This document shows, in pieces, positions 1 through 12,589 of a DNA stretch of 64,000 bases. Position 1 is the stretch's first letter. Every line of letters starts with the position of its first letter. A program made the translations under genes and the position numbers. A model generated the notes under the pieces. It was not told where the DNA came from. It was given only the letters and a program-made list of their open reading frames with translations, and did no database searches. The DNA comes from Ancistrus triradiatus (lineage: Eukaryota; Chordata; Actinopteri; Siluriformes; Loricariidae): NCBI GenBank assembly GCA_025084515.1, contig JAJAGP010000440.1, positions 97,501 to 161,500 of the forward strand, written 5' to 3'.

Positions 1-1939
1 AAACGCAGTGAAGCCTAGTTACAGACGTGGGCAACGTTAAAGGTTTTGTTGGTTTTCTAGATGAAAAGAAGTTGCGCAAACTCTTTTTTTTATTTTTATT
101 TTTTTTACTTTTAAAGGCGCCAAAGCTTTTGGACACCGTTATATTTGTGTTATGCCTAAAAATAGCACGATTACTTAAAATGCACATCAGTGTGGTGACT
201 TTGTTCCTTCCAATGGTTACTGTAACTCCTCCTCATTTAAAAAAATCAACAAAACACGTCACTTGACCGGGGGTGCCAAAACTTTTGCACGAGACTGTAT
301 TTTCATCCGCTGATTGCAAACCAAATCATCTGCCGTTGCGTGTTGGCTAGCTGCTCTGTGGTCTGGGGTCCTAGGTGCATTTACACTGCTGTTAGTTAAC
401 AAAGTCAATAATATATATAATATCTATCAAATCAATCAATTGCTAACTTGTACTGCTTAGCAATGTTTCAGGTAAGCATTTTTTTTGTAAATAAATAAAT
501 AAATAAAAAAATGAAATAATTAATTTGAATGGACCCACAATGCATCAGGTAAATATGTATTTTGTAAAATAAATAAACAAATAAATTGAATTAGTTCACA
601 ATATCACGAGTAAACACACATTTTGTGCAAAAGGAAAACATGCCTTTTGTGAAATAAATCAATCAATACATAAATAACAGAATTCATTTAGTTTTTAACA
701 ACATGTCGCTCGATTGGATAAATTAGATCCTGTATTTAGTCATATTATAATTTTTAATCAACCTGTAGCTAAAATGTGGGGTAGCTCGGGTACAAAACAT
801 AAATAAATGAGTAACACTTTAAATAATTCAACACTTTGAGCGTTTACCTAACGTTATCTAGCTCATTATGAAACTTTTTATTTATAGGACATGTAATTTA
901 ATATTTGGCTACTTAGTGAATTATCTGGTAAAATAGTTACCACTAACTTTACTAGTTGTAGTTGGTGAGATAACCCTCATTTAAGGCTTGTCTTACCCAG
1001 AATGCCAGTGGAGTTACCAGTGAGATGATTTGAGTTCAGCCGTTGGTGAAGCTGGTCTTTGGGGGTTTCTCTATCAGGGAGAGCCGTCACTCAGCTGAAT
1101 CAGGACAGGAGAAGGGCGATGGAACATAAAGCCGGGCTGAGAGCCGTCCCCCAGCGAGGCCGTGCGGTGTTAATTAAGTGAAATTAACGAGCATATCCGA
1201 CCTCCATCTGAGCACCTCCATTTTATCGCCTTGCCTGCAGCAACCCTCAGCCACTCCGGTGCATGCTGGTTCTCCTACACGTACATCAACGCGTAACGGG
1301 TTCATGTACAGGTCTGACACCCCCCCCTCCCCAACCCCTTTAACTCCCCCACCCCCCTTCCAGGTGGTATTACAAACCCTTTTTCAGACCTCCCCCTCCC
1401 CTCCCCACAGGTACTGTCAGACACTAGACCCCAGATGAAACCGAATATGGTCCTGCATTTCCCGTTTCTCCCAAATCCTCCATGGCTCTTCAGTGGGTTC
1501 CCCTACTTCTGACCTTATCCACAATAATTTGGAAAGCCAAAAAGTCTCGCTTGTATCAAAGTTCGTCTGTTTTGGCATTTTTACACTTAGTTCAAAAACT
1601 TTTCTGTCTACAATTACAACTTTTAGCTAATTTTTAAAATGGCTTCTATTTCTATTTGGTCATTTTACAAAAGGTTTTTTATCGATGTTAACATTTAATT
1701 TGCTTTTGTTGAATATTCTTTTCACATTTGCCACTTTTATGTACAGTGGATTAAAAAAACCCAAACATCATTATTGAAAACTTTCTGTATGTGTTGGGAC
1801 TTGTGATTATCATTCAAATTAGTGGACCATTTTAAATATTTATGCACATTGGTGTTTTAACCCTTTAAAAAGTTTTGTTTCCAAAATTGGCTGTTTTTAT
1901 AGAGTTTTTTAATCCACAATGGACATTTTCTGTTGTTTT
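1..1939. other. upstream or intronic sequence, no gene seen
   Basis: AT-rich sequence with no exon I can recognise. A transposon-end-like string with the core AAAACTTTTGCACGAGACTGTA sits at about 265-300, similar to ends at 3934, 32988 and 58165. A pyrimidine-rich C/T patch lies at about 1318-1410. The rest (about 300-1310 and 1440-1939) shows nothing beyond simple A/T runs. Confidence 0.5.
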
Positions 1940-3003
1940 TACAACACATGCAAATGCAATAAAAAATATATGCAGTGTTCCTTACAATATCTTTGAGTTT
2001 TATTCATGGCAGACCGTATGAACCCAAGATATTTCATGTTTTGTTCTGGTCAACGTCATTTCATTTATTAATAAACATCCATTCCTGCATTTCAGCTGCA
2101 ACACATTCCAAAAAAAGTTGTGACGGGGGAAATTTAGGTCTAATAATGAGGTAAAAATATTAAATAACAATGTGATTTCACACGTGATTATAATGATGAT
2201 TTGGTACAAAAGCAGTTTCCACAAAAGCCTGAGTCTCTGAGGCGGCAAGATGATCAGAGGATCTCCAGTTCATCAACAAATGTGTGAGAAAGTGACTGAA
2301 ATGTTTAAAAACAATGTTCCTGGAAGGGATTTATATATTTCTGCCTCTACAGAGCATAATATCATTAAACCATTCAGAATCTGGAGGAATTTCAGTCCTT
2401 TATCAAGCTCTACAATACAGAGTTACATTCACAGATACCACTTAAAACGTTACTGTGCTAAAAAGAAGCCTTCTGTTATAACCATGCCCAGAAGGGGCGT
2501 CGGCTTCTCTGGGCTCGGAGGATCTGGGATGGACCATCATACAGTGGGAACGGGGATTGTGCTCAGACCCATCAGTATCACAGATCTTTTTTTTTAAGAA
2601 ATGGAAGAAAAAGATGAAACGTCCAAAAGCCAGCCATGCATTTTAAAACAAGTCAGACAAAGTTTTGAATGTTGATTGCTGATAAACTGGAGATCCTCTG
2701 ATTGTCTTTACTCCTCGAATCCTACTGCTTTTGGACCAAATCATGATTATGATCACCTGTTTGAAATCACATCCTTGTTTAGTTATTTTTTATCTCATTA
2801 TTAGCCCTAAATCGCCCTCCATCCCAACTTTCTTTGGAATGAACTGCAGGCCTGAAATGCAGGAATGGATGTTTATTAAAAATGAAATGAAATCGACCAG
2901 AAAAAACATGAACTATCTCAGATTCAGGCTGTCTGGTATGAAATAAGTCAGAGTTTTTGCTCTGTCCACACTGTCTCAACCTTTTGTGATTTGGAATTTT
3001 ACA
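1940..3003. mobile_element. palindromic Tc1/mariner-type element, copy A1
   Basis: The left arm (about 1972-2260) and right arm (about 2690-3003) are inverted copies of each other. Each holds the inner repeat core TTCCAAAAAAAGTTG or its complement next to GCAACACA/TGCAGG and the flank CATTCCTGCATTTCAG. The centre (2250-2600) has degenerate transposase words on the + strand, including STEHNIIKPFRI and SSTIQSYIHRYHLKRYCAKK, which resemble the helix-turn-helix part of Tc1/mariner transposases. The coding part is broken and the catalytic core is absent. Confidence 0.7.
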
Positions 3004-5064
3004 TTTCATTCATGTCTTTTAATATTATATCATTATCATTATGTGTTTCTGTGTTACAGTATGTTTGTGGTGTTCTAGTGGTTAGGGTACTGGGATTTGG
3101 ACCAGAAGTACTCTGCCATGGGGGGGATTTGTTGTTTATGACATCTAATTGGCTTGTTTATTGTTTACAAATGACCAATTATCCTGGCTCTACACTCTAA
3201 TAATGAGTTTTATTTGTCGTAAGGTACCACTGGTAAAAAAACCACAGTTATTTTTTCTGTAACCTTCAGTTTTACAACAAACGTTTCTTAGACTGATTTT
3301 CAAGATGTTTCTAGTCTATCCATATTAGTGTGGACCAGGCCAGATGATCTCCCCCCTCTCTCTCTTTAACCCACTCATAATGGTTCCACACCTAGCTGTG
3401 ATCAGTGTTCTGGCTTCACGTTTAAAGTGTGTATCGTATCGTCCTTCGTTTGTAACTCTACCCAAACCAAAAACCCAAAGCCGGCCGCAGAGATATCGTG
3501 CATCATTCATGAAACAGGACAGGTAGTTAGAAATCAAAGGCATGAGTAAGATGCATCTGTAATGCATGAATAAAAGCGAAATAAGAAATGTTTTAAAGGA
3601 ACGTTTTAGAAACTTAAGACTCCTGAGAAACCGGATGGCACAACGAGACTTGGCATGGCAGTCCGTATGGCTACAGATGCACCAAACGCTACAGTGCTAA
3701 TGCTGAAAGGATTTTTCTGACTTCTCAGTTGTAGTCTCTAATTAAATCTGTCTGCTTTCTTTCCTTCTCGCCGCTGTGGATGTAAAAGGCTTTGGTAAGT
3801 ATCTAGCGTGTTCCTTCACACTTTAGACCATTAGCTGTTTAAAAAGTGTCAGAGTCCAGAATGGAGGGACAAATCCAAGATTGAAATTTGAGTCCAATCA
3901 TCAAATACCATTGTTAAACAATAAGTCTAACGATGGCCTAATACTTTTGCACAGTACTGTACAGTATGTAGGAGGTACAAGAAGAATAGAGTCCTAAACT
4001 GGCATCTGTCGAAAATGAGAAACTCAAAACTGTTTCTTAGATTGGAGAATTTAGCCAACAAACTTGGGCTGAGATTGCCTATGATTTTCCAAACTCAACT
4101 GAATATATTTTAATGTTAATGAAGTTCATTTTAATTTGTAAAACTTCATGATTTTCGTTTCCTAATTCTCTCTAACCTCTTGCGCCATGGTGCTGGCCTG
4201 TATGCCATTATCTGTTTGTGTCTGACAGACGTTGTAGTGGTTAGTGTTAGATGAAGCCCTTCAGGCTGTATTGCTGCGTTAGGATTGGTTAGAATTGAAC
4301 AGACTTTCAGGATATAGTGCAAACGTTTGATTATGTAAGGGTTATGGGTGTTTGGGGATTTATTGGCAGTGGATGGGAGTTGTTGAGAATGTAAAATACC
4401 ATTGTGTTTTTCTATGGATGTTTTTGGGCTGGACGGGAAAGTTATGGTTTGAGTTTTAAGAGAGTACTTGTAAGTAAGTAAGTCAGTAAGTAAGTAAAGA
4501 AAGTGGAAGGAAGGAAGGAAGGAAGGAAGACAAAAATAAATGAACATAATGTAACCTTAGGACTAGTTTTGATGTTTCAAGTTTAGTTTTAGTGACTAAA
4601 TCAACATCAGCTGCTACCATTAACGTTGCTTCAGAAGATGCCTGTATCCAAAGGGATCTTCTTCACTCATGTACCCAAGAGGCTTCTTATTGGAGCTGGG
4701 ATCTGAATCGATGGCGGCTCTTAAGCTTTCTGGGTCAAAGCGGTATGTTATTGTTTTCTCCACCAGTTTAGATCCTAGATCCTAACGGGGTTTGCTGTTT
4801 TCCCCGTGTCATAATGCCCATGCAAACACTCGGTACTATGGCTGAATGGAACATGAACCCAGGCGATATGGTAAATATCATGTGAGGAAATGTTTGCTCT
4901 GTCCATTTGGTGTGTAAATGTAATTCTGAGCCGTGTGCGGTTAGGCCGAGCGAGCTGAAGCATTAAGATGCTTTTGTAGCACTCCCTAACACAGCGTGAT
5001 TCGATTATGGATCCCGACTCGTGCAGTACGAGCATTTCCAGTACAGACAGAGGGCTTTTTGCTT

Positions 5065-5067
<3 letters not shown>
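3004..5067. other. intronic sequence before exon 1
   Basis: A possible tRNA-derived SINE scrap with a TAGTGGTTAGGGTACTGG box-A-like string lies at about 3072-3095. A Tc1-type end (TTTTGCACAGTACTGTA core) lies at about 3934-3965. A short GTAA/GGAA repeat lies at 4465-4530. Otherwise nothing recognisable. Confidence 0.45.

Positions 5068-5112
<45 letters not shown>
5068..5112 (+). repeat. (CT)n microsatellite forming the exon 1 pyrimidine tract
   Basis: About 45 bp of uninterrupted CT ends 3 bp before the acceptor AG of exon 1, so length changes here alter the polypyrimidine tract directly. Confidence 0.95.
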
Positions 5113-5114
<2 letters not shown>

Positions 5115-5115
5115 G

Positions 5116-5187
5116 ACCTTGGCTGCTCGAAAGGCAGGCATTTCGTTTGCGCTGGTGAACAGATCCAACCTGAACAACGAGGATCTG
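5116..5187 (+). CDS. unc13c: unc13c exon 1 of window: segment preceding the C1 domain
   Basis: This 72-nt exon encodes 24 residues beginning TLAARKAGISFALVNRSN and ending NNEDL. It corresponds to the RKAGIS(F/T).AL...LNNE(D/E)L segment that precedes the C1 domain in UNC13 proteins. The acceptor is a CAG at 5113-5115 directly after an uninterrupted (CT)n tract that serves as the polypyrimidine tract. The donor is GTAAGT at 5188. Both junctions are phase 0, so it joins in frame to exon 2 at 18760. The spelling of this stretch resembles UNC13C. The exon before it was not found between 1 and 5100. Confidence 0.85.
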
Positions 5188-5757
5188 GTAAGTGTGTGTA
5201 GAAGCAACACATACACACTGTAACACACCACAGTAAACCAAGTACTGCTTAAGGGAGAGCGCAGACATGCCTGTAATATAATACAATGTAATGTAACGTA
5301 ATCCACGTTTGTATTCTCTATAGGGGTAAATACACACGTGGCTTTTTGACTTTTTGTTCATCATTTCAATTGACTGTTATGTCAGTGTTATGATGGTGAT
5401 ATGACTCCCTGTCCTTGGATAAAATGCAGAACTAAATGCAAAATACATGACGCAAAATGAACCGAGGAACAAAAAAACTTTGAGACATTTGGGTGCCTGC
5501 AAATAAAAAAAGAAAGTCTAAAAAGAATACAAGGAAGGACGGAAGGACGGACTAAAGGGAATACTTGGAAAGAAAGAAAAATGAAAGAAAGAAAGCCTAT
5601 AGAGAATGTTTGGAAATAAAGAGAGAAAGAAAGAAAGCATAAAACAATACTTGGGAAACTGTGACTTGGAAAACACTCTGTGATTTTAGTCTACATACTG
5701 ATTTAGCAGATCTTATGATCCTTGCTCAAGGTTCCAACAGTGGTAGCTTGGCAGAGG

Positions 5758-5759
<2 letters not shown>

Positions 5760-5797
<38 letters not shown>
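5760..5797 (+). repeat. (GT)n microsatellite
   Basis: About 38 bp of perfect GT. Confidence 0.95.
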
Positions 5798-5800
<3 letters not shown>

Positions 5801-6904
5801 TCTCAACACCCAGTACGTTCCAGTCCCCTCTGGATGCATATCCTTGTTTCCTGTAATTTTAGATAAAGATGTTGCCTGACATTGGGGGGAAAAACCTTTT
5901 CTGAAGTTTTCATGTATACAAATCCAAGTTAGAGGCACTTCCTGAATCTGCAAAAGCAGGCTTTAAACTAGTCACTGCACTCTTTAATGGGGTTGGACTT
6001 TGGAAGAACTTTGCTCTCTTAGATTAGAAAAAAACAAAAACAAAGCCACATAGTGACGACTGTAACGATCAGCCAGAGCGGAGGAGAACTCAAGGAGTCA
6101 GGCGAAGTTCAGCGAGCTTTATTTACTGACAGAAACGCAGACAGTCAAGGCCAGAGTGAGCGCCGGTGTCAAAGGGAGAGAGTCTGAGATCGGAGCCAAT
6201 GAATACGAGGGACAGAGCTGAGGGAGAGCCGGGGAGTGAAACCAGTCGAAATGCTCAGTAACACCAAACACTGTGAGACGACGTCCACAATGTTCACCTC
6301 ACTGCCTGCTGGGACGTAAGACTTCCGAGAATATTAAACACCGTCAAATTGATCTGAACCTAAAGCCAAGACGAGAAAAAGCCTGAGTTAAGACAGAGGT
6401 CCTGATCCACCGAAGGAACGAATGAACGAAAGCCTAAAGAGCATCCTGAGAGAGACAGAAAGAGAAAGGAATGAAGACAGAAAGGCAGGACGCCTAAAAA
6501 GAACACTGAGAAAGAAGGAACGAAAGAACAAAAGCCTACACTGAATACCAAGGAAGGAAGGCAGGAAGCCTGAAGAGAATACTGAGAAAGAAAAGAAAGG
6601 TTACAGAGAACACCAAGAAAGGAAGGAAGAAATACTTACGATAATATGAAACACAGTTGATTTTATCGGAACATCAAGATGAGAAAATCACCCATCACCA
6701 AGATGCAGTGATGATCGATGAATAATCCCATCACAGCCCTCTGAGTCATAATTAAATGCTAATGGTGAGGTGACTAGAGGTTCTGGGCTTTACTCTTTAG
6801 TTTTGGTTCTCAGTTCCCTGCCCTCTTCTAACACACCTGCTCTCACACAGGAGACAGTTGCTCATGCCAGCTGTGTGTTTGTCAGGGAGAAGGTTTCTGC
6901 AGCA

Positions 6905-7115
6905 GTGTCTGAAATAAAAGCACCAACAACCATGCCATGTTCAAAGTCCCTTAAATGACCTTTCTTCCCCATTCTGGTGCTTGGTTGGATTCAGCAGCTC
7001 GTCTTGAACATGACTACATGCTTAAATGTGTCGGGTTTCTGCCGTGTGATTGGCTCATTAGATATTTGTGTTAGTGAGAACTTTAATGGATGTACCTAAT
7101 AAATCTTCCCGTTTC
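6905..7115 (-). mobile_element. Tc1/mariner fragment, transposase N-terminus and end (family D)
   Basis: On the minus strand the sequence reads MGKKGHLRDFEHGMVVGA, the typical N-terminus of one fish Tc1/mariner transposase family, preceded by a terminal region that includes GTGATTGGCTCATTAGATAT on the + strand and ends near ACCTAATAAA. Only this end remains. Confidence 0.65.
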
Positions 7116-7744
7116 TATAAAGCTGTCTGCGTTTTACTCTGCAAAGATTCTGAATGGTGAACGATGTGAGGGTTTTTGGTTTTTGTAAACTTCTTGTTTC
7201 TAAGCTTCAGTGATTCCACTCTTAATTACAGAGCACTTTTGGTTAGTGTGGTGAAGCGAGCGTTACATGCGATAGGTAGAAGAGAGAAGCTGAATCAATG
7301 AAGAGGGAATTACTCTCCATCAATCACCCTCTGCTTTCACTAACCTCATCCTGCCAAGCAGGAGGCCTGTGGGATTGGACGTACCTTTGTACTGATTGGT
7401 GTTTCATTGGAATTTCACACACGCTGTAGGGTTTGGTTGATCCCCACAGAAGTTTTGGATTGGGTTATGCAGTAGGGTTTGTACTGGAGACTTCTTTTAG
7501 GGCTATTTTGGATTGGACAGGTATTTGTTTGGATTAGGCCACCCAGGGTTCTTCCATTTAGACATTTAGGCTCTTGCCAGCCCTCCACCATGAGTATTTC
7601 ACCAGCTTGAGTCCGGACGATATCACCAGCTGGGTTGCGGGAGACATATAGTCACGACTGGGTGTGCCCCCCAGGCCGGTCTGCTCTGATTTGAACTCCA
7701 ATGGTAATTTTGGGCTTAGAGAGGTGTTTTAGGAGGGGTTACAC

Positions 7745-7850
7745 GCTGACACAAGGGGTTAGCTCTGTCGCCTCAGAGATTCTCTGTTCATTTCCCAGTC
7801 TGGGTTCCACCTGTGTGGAGTTTGCAGGTTCTTTACATGTCCAGGTCTTC
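7745..7850 (+). repeat. SINE-like dispersed repeat fragment
   Basis: Contains TTAGCTCTGTCGCCTCAGAG and GTGTGGAGTTTGCAGGTTCT, the hallmark words of a widespread fish SINE-like repeat (GTGG..CAGTGG..TCGCCTCACAG...GTGTGGAGTTTGCATGTTCT). A longer copy is at 15975. Confidence 0.6.

Positions 7851-7896
<46 letters not shown>
7851..7896 (+). repeat. (TAA)n microsatellite
   Basis: About 46 bp of near-perfect TAA. Confidence 0.95.
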
Positions 7897-7947
7897 GACT
7901 AGATCTGCATTTCCTGAAGGAACTACAGCAGTGTTTGAAATGTGGCA

Positions 7948-8243
7948 TTGTAGGTTTGTGTCCACATACTTTTGGTCACATGTAGGATTGTGTCCCAATA
8001 CTTTTGGCCACATATGGGTTTGTGTCAAAAATAGTTTTGACCATCTGTGGGTTTGTGTCCCAATACTTTTGGTCACATGCAGGTTTGTGTCTTAATACTT
8101 TTGGTCACGTGTAGGTTTGTGTCCCAATACTTTTGGCTACATGTGGGTTTGTGTCAAAAACACTTTTGGCCATCTGTGGGTTTGTGTCCCAATACATTTG
8201 GCCGCATGCAGGTTTGTGTCCCAGTACTTTTGGTCATGAGAAG
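7948..8243 (+). repeat. 32-bp minisatellite, reverse orientation of the 39 kb array
   Basis: About nine imperfect units of the type GGTTTGTGTCCCAATACTTT followed by TGGCCACATGTG. This is the reverse complement of the unit at 38829-39020 and 39266-39685. Confidence 0.9.
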
Positions 8244-8904
8244 GTTTCTTATTTTACTAAACTTAGTAAAATAATAATAAATAAGAAAGAGCATTTTAGG
8301 TCATGACCTGATTTGTGTATTAACTCAAAGTTTAAATCTGTGTTTATTTTTATTTTTATTGTAATTAAACAAGCATTTTAGGATGTTTACTGGACCCGGA
8401 TGATATTTAGGTCTCGTTTGGAGAACCAACTGTTCTTTTGGAGACCATTTGAGCAGGAATATCCTGATTAGCTTGGACCCGACTGGGTGTTTAATTGGAT
8501 TGGACACGTGTCTCATGGTTGATTTGGACTAGATGCAAATGTAGGCCACATGTCCAGGGATTTCCTGGATGGGACTCAAGATGGCAGAATGTTCTGTGGG
8601 CTGTTTGGGGGATGGCAGGCTGTTTGGTTCCATTTTGTTTCTGCATCGAGTTCCATAGTTGAAGCTTACAGACCCAGATTAACCCGACCTAATGTGAGCT
8701 ATGGTACGAAATCTCCTTCATTGGGTCTAACAGGGTGCTGGATCAAACACGGCAGGATGCAGCCCACGCTGGAACGCTATCGAGTGTAGCGAGAGAGAGA
8801 GAAAGAAAGAAAAAGAAAACTAGGATAATATTCACTACCTATGTTCAGACCATTCTCTTTCAATCCTACAGATGGCGCTGTGTATGAAAATCTTAGTAGA
8901 TCCA

Positions 8905-9000
8905 CAGTTTCTGAAATAAAAGCACCAACAGCCATGCCACGTTGCAAGTCCCCTAAATCCCCTTTCTTGCCCGTGCTGATGGTCGGCTGGATTCAGACTG
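8905..9000 (-). mobile_element. Tc1/mariner fragment (family D), second copy
   Basis: About 90 bp similar to 6905-6995. The minus strand again gives the start of a transposase of the MGxKGDL..L.RGM type. Truncated on both sides. Confidence 0.55.
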
Positions 9001-9229
9001 AAGTGTAGAGTTTGGAGAGACTGAGAGCATCAAGTCCCTACGGAGAATACAGCTAAAAATCAGCCCTCAGCCATATGGCCGGGAGTCCGGGTCCAAATTC
9101 AATCTGGGACAGAAGGAAAAAAATATCGGAGCAAAAGAGGTTATGTGGGATAAAGAGTAAAGAAATAAACCATGAGGTTGCAATAGTCAAGTCCGATTGA
9201 TTAACTATGGCTTTTTATAACGAAGCATC

Positions 9230-9425
9230 GTCTCAAAGCAGCTTTATCATTTCAGATTATCTTCTAATATCTAAACCCGATCCCAAACTGATCAAACCTC
9301 GGGCGACAGTGGCAAGGAAAAACCCTAAACGTTATAAGGAAGAAGTCGTGGGAGGAGCAAAACTCAAAAAGAGACCCGACCTGAGTCCATCTTATCTGAG
9401 ACCTGCTTCTGTCCTGGAATATTGA
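9230..9425 (+). repeat. dispersed teleost repeat (family H), copy 1
   Basis: Words in order: AAAGCAGCTTTAT, CTAAACCCGAT..CAAACTGA, GACAGTGGCAAGGAAAAACC, AGGAAGAA, CTCAAAAAGAGACCCGACCT. The same series occurs at 25978, 43225 and 54640. It resembles a repeat very common in fish genomes. Confidence 0.7.
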
Positions 9426-10284
9426 AAGCAGATGTACTTTTCTTACGCATTCGAGACGCTTCGTATATCTCAGTAAGGAAATGGTACAGTCTGGAGATAA
9501 GCTGTCCCGCCAAAGCATTATGGGAAATGAAGTATCCCAGAGCAGTCATGGTACGTTTTCTGAAAATAATTAGCATTTAGGATTATCTTAGAACTCCTGC
9601 GCTACAAAAAGCAGCAATTATGTGAAGCTAAACGCTGGTAGAGTTTAATCAAGCCCTAACGGGGTAGAATAATTAGGTTTATTTCCACTGGTTGGCCGTT
9701 CAGAAACTCTGCCTTAGTTTATTACGTGAGGTTATTAAGCGACTCTTAATGGAATAAGGAAAGGATTTAAAAAAGGAGTAAAAAAAAAAAGTCAGCCATC
9801 GCTGCTTGTCTGTGTGCCTGCTTCCGTCTTTCTGTCTCCCTGTTGGTGCGCTAATTAATCATTATTCATTCTTAAATGAAACATGATTCTGTAATTAGAC
9901 CGCTGGGCCAATCGCTGTCTTACGTAACAAGAAAAGTTGTTCTCTTTTATTATTTTCTTTCGTAGTCATTCATTATTCTCTTCTCTTAAGCACTGAAACC
10001 GTATCACATGGATGTAATAAATAAATCACCGTAACAGTCGAGGAACAGAAATGATCAACAACTGTTTGTTATACAGACAATAAACACAAATATATTTATT
10101 AATAAGATTTAATTTTATGAAATAAGAAAGTTTATTTCCATTCAGTAAATAAATCAGGTCTGATTTATAAAGCAGGCTGGTACTAAGATCCACTGTTCTA
10201 CCCACAGAAGCCAATCAGAGTGAGATCCCGGTGTTAGAACCAAAGCCCAGGATCAGCCTTATCATTTATAGGATCCAATGATTT

Positions 10285-10600
10285 ATGTTCCTTAACTAGT
10301 GAGAGAAAAGAGAGAAAAAAACAATAGAAGGGTAGAAAAAAGAAAGAATGAGGCAGAAATTAAGTAGTGAAGAAAGAAGGAAAGACCAAAGGGAAGGAGT
10401 AAAGAAAGAAAAAGAGAAAAATGGAGTAGTAAATAAATGAGTTGTCAAAAAAGAAAGAAACAAAGAAAGAGACTCAGAAATAGAGTAGTAAATAAGTTAG
10501 TTATGAATAAGAGAGAGAAAGAAAGAAATAAAGAAAGAAAGAAATAAAGAACAGCAGAAATTAAGGAGTAAATAAATGAGTTAAGAAAAAGAAAGAAGGT
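10285..10600 (+). repeat. purine-rich degenerate repeat
   Basis: Almost all A and G on the + strand, with recurring GAAAGAAAGA and AGTAGTAAATAAATGAGTTA words spaced about 50-70 bp apart, suggesting an old minisatellite. Confidence 0.7.
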
Positions 10601-11109
10601 CTGGGTGTAAAACTGATCTTCAGTCCCGCTGTGACTCCATTAAGAGTCCAGGTCCTTTGATTTAAAGTTTTTTAGTTAGTAACTTTCCATCCTAACTCCA
10701 GATCCTGGTTTGTAAGGATGATGAAGCTCGGCTCATTGGAACGATCATCCTGCTCATTAAGAGCTTCATCTAACTCATTCAAATCCAAACTAATGATTTC
10801 AACTCATTATAATTCATTTCTTTTACTTGTATGATAATAATGTTGCTGCTTTGTTATGGCTGGTGTCGTTGCTAGGTTACGTGTGTATTTGGTGGATTGG
10901 GCAATATTGGCACCACTAGAACATCTCTCAGCCAATCAGAATGCGGGATCAGATCTAACTGTGGTATATTCTGTATTTTGAAGCGACATGGCTCCAGCAC
11001 TGGATAGATATTTATGTTCTAACTGGGTCTCTCTCGCCTTTACATTCGTGCCCTCGGTCTTTCATTCTCGATTTTCTGGTTATGTATTTCAGTCTCTGTT
11101 CCACATGCA

Positions 11110-11113
<4 letters not shown>

Positions 11114-11146
<33 letters not shown>
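11114..11146 (+). repeat. (CT)n microsatellite
   Basis: About 33 bp of CT within a pyrimidine-rich stretch. Confidence 0.9.
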
Positions 11147-11153
<7 letters not shown>

Positions 11154-12124
11154 GCTCTTGCATCATCTCACTGTCTTTCTGTAGCTTTTATTTTCTCTCC
11201 CACATTCTCCCACTTGCCCGTCCCCTCTTTCCATATCCCTTCCCTTTCATCCCCATGCCTTGTCTTACAAATACGCTCTTTCATGCTGCAGTATTGATCT
11301 AATATTCAAAAAGTTTTAATAGACATCATATATATATCAAAAAAGAAAGAAATAAGAAGGAAAGAGGCAGATATTAAGTAGTAAATAAATTAGTTTTAAA
11401 CAAACATATAGACGGAGAGATAAAGATATTGAAAATACAAACAGACAGACAGATAAATACACAGATGGATAAACAGACAGATAGACAAACTCACTGGCAG
11501 ACAGACAGATAAACAATATTTCTTTTGCATCATTTTTTAACATGTTTTGTTCACAGTGCCACGTTTAGATTGTCACATGGAGTACAAGTATAAGGACACG
11601 CCTAATCTGTGGTCATTACAGCCACTGCTAATTTAAACGTGACATTAAGAACAGCTCTGATCTCCATAGGCAAGTACAGACATTGGAATCGGGTTCTTCT
11701 GATAACTTTGAGGTAAATGTTTGTTTACTGCTTGTTTATCACTAACGTCTGTGCTTGACAGGAGTAAAAGTGATACTAGCATATAGTAAAATGTTTCCTA
11801 GATTGAAGGTGGCAAAAGGGGGCGAAAGAGGTCATATGGGTGTCTGTTTACTTTTGGCAATATATTCTCTCTTTCTTTCTCTCTTTCTTTTTCTCGTTGT
11901 TGCTGTATTGTTTACACTGCTGTTTTCTCTGCTGCTTTTTTGTTCTTTATCTCACACAAACACTCGCTGCTGCTTTTTGTTTTCTCCGTCCCACACCCTT
12001 CTCTCTCTCTGTGTGTCTGTTTATTTTAGTTTTCTCTCATACTTTGAGGTTTATCACCACTCGGCTTGTTTCGTTCTTTGTCTTTTTGCTCCCTAATTGC
12101 TCTCTCTTCTATATTTCATCCCCC

Positions 12125-12129
12125 TCTCC

Positions 12130-12184
<55 letters not shown>

Positions 12185-12198
12185 GCTCTCTCTCTCTG
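12125..12198 (+). repeat. (CT)n microsatellite
   Basis: About 74 bp of CT with a few CG and TG interruptions. Confidence 0.9.
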
Positions 12199-12589
12199 CT
12201 ATAATCAGACAGATTTGTGGTTGCCCAGTGATTTCTCTCGTTCAGAGGGTACCAGATATTCCGATGTCCGTATTTCCTTCCCCTCCCCAGAGGTCCGATG
12301 ACCTTCCTCTAAAACAGTGTTACCATAAAACCTTCAGCCAGGGAAAATAACAAGCGTTAGTGTCAGCGCTGCTACATTCATCTCCATCAATGCCGAGTTG
12401 GTGCGTCATGCTACAGTGAACCCCTCCCTCAGCGAGTGCACATGCAGGCCAGTGATCAACTAGATCCAAAGTAAGAAAGCCTCTAAAAAGTGGAAATTAA
12501 GACCCAGAAGAATTCATCTGTCAACAAAGTAAGCAATTATTTATTTATCCATGACCATCCCCGTATCCTGACCTATATCACAGCAGATC

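Noticed and set aside
3786..3800. Strong donor-like TTTGGTAAGTAT upstream of exon 1
   Set aside because: Only a few bases separate it from the nearest AG and no UNC13 residues are encoded; probably chance.
4146..4547. Minus-strand open frame of 133 codons
   Set aside because: No recognisable domain, runs into GGAA repeats, and has no splice or promoter context.
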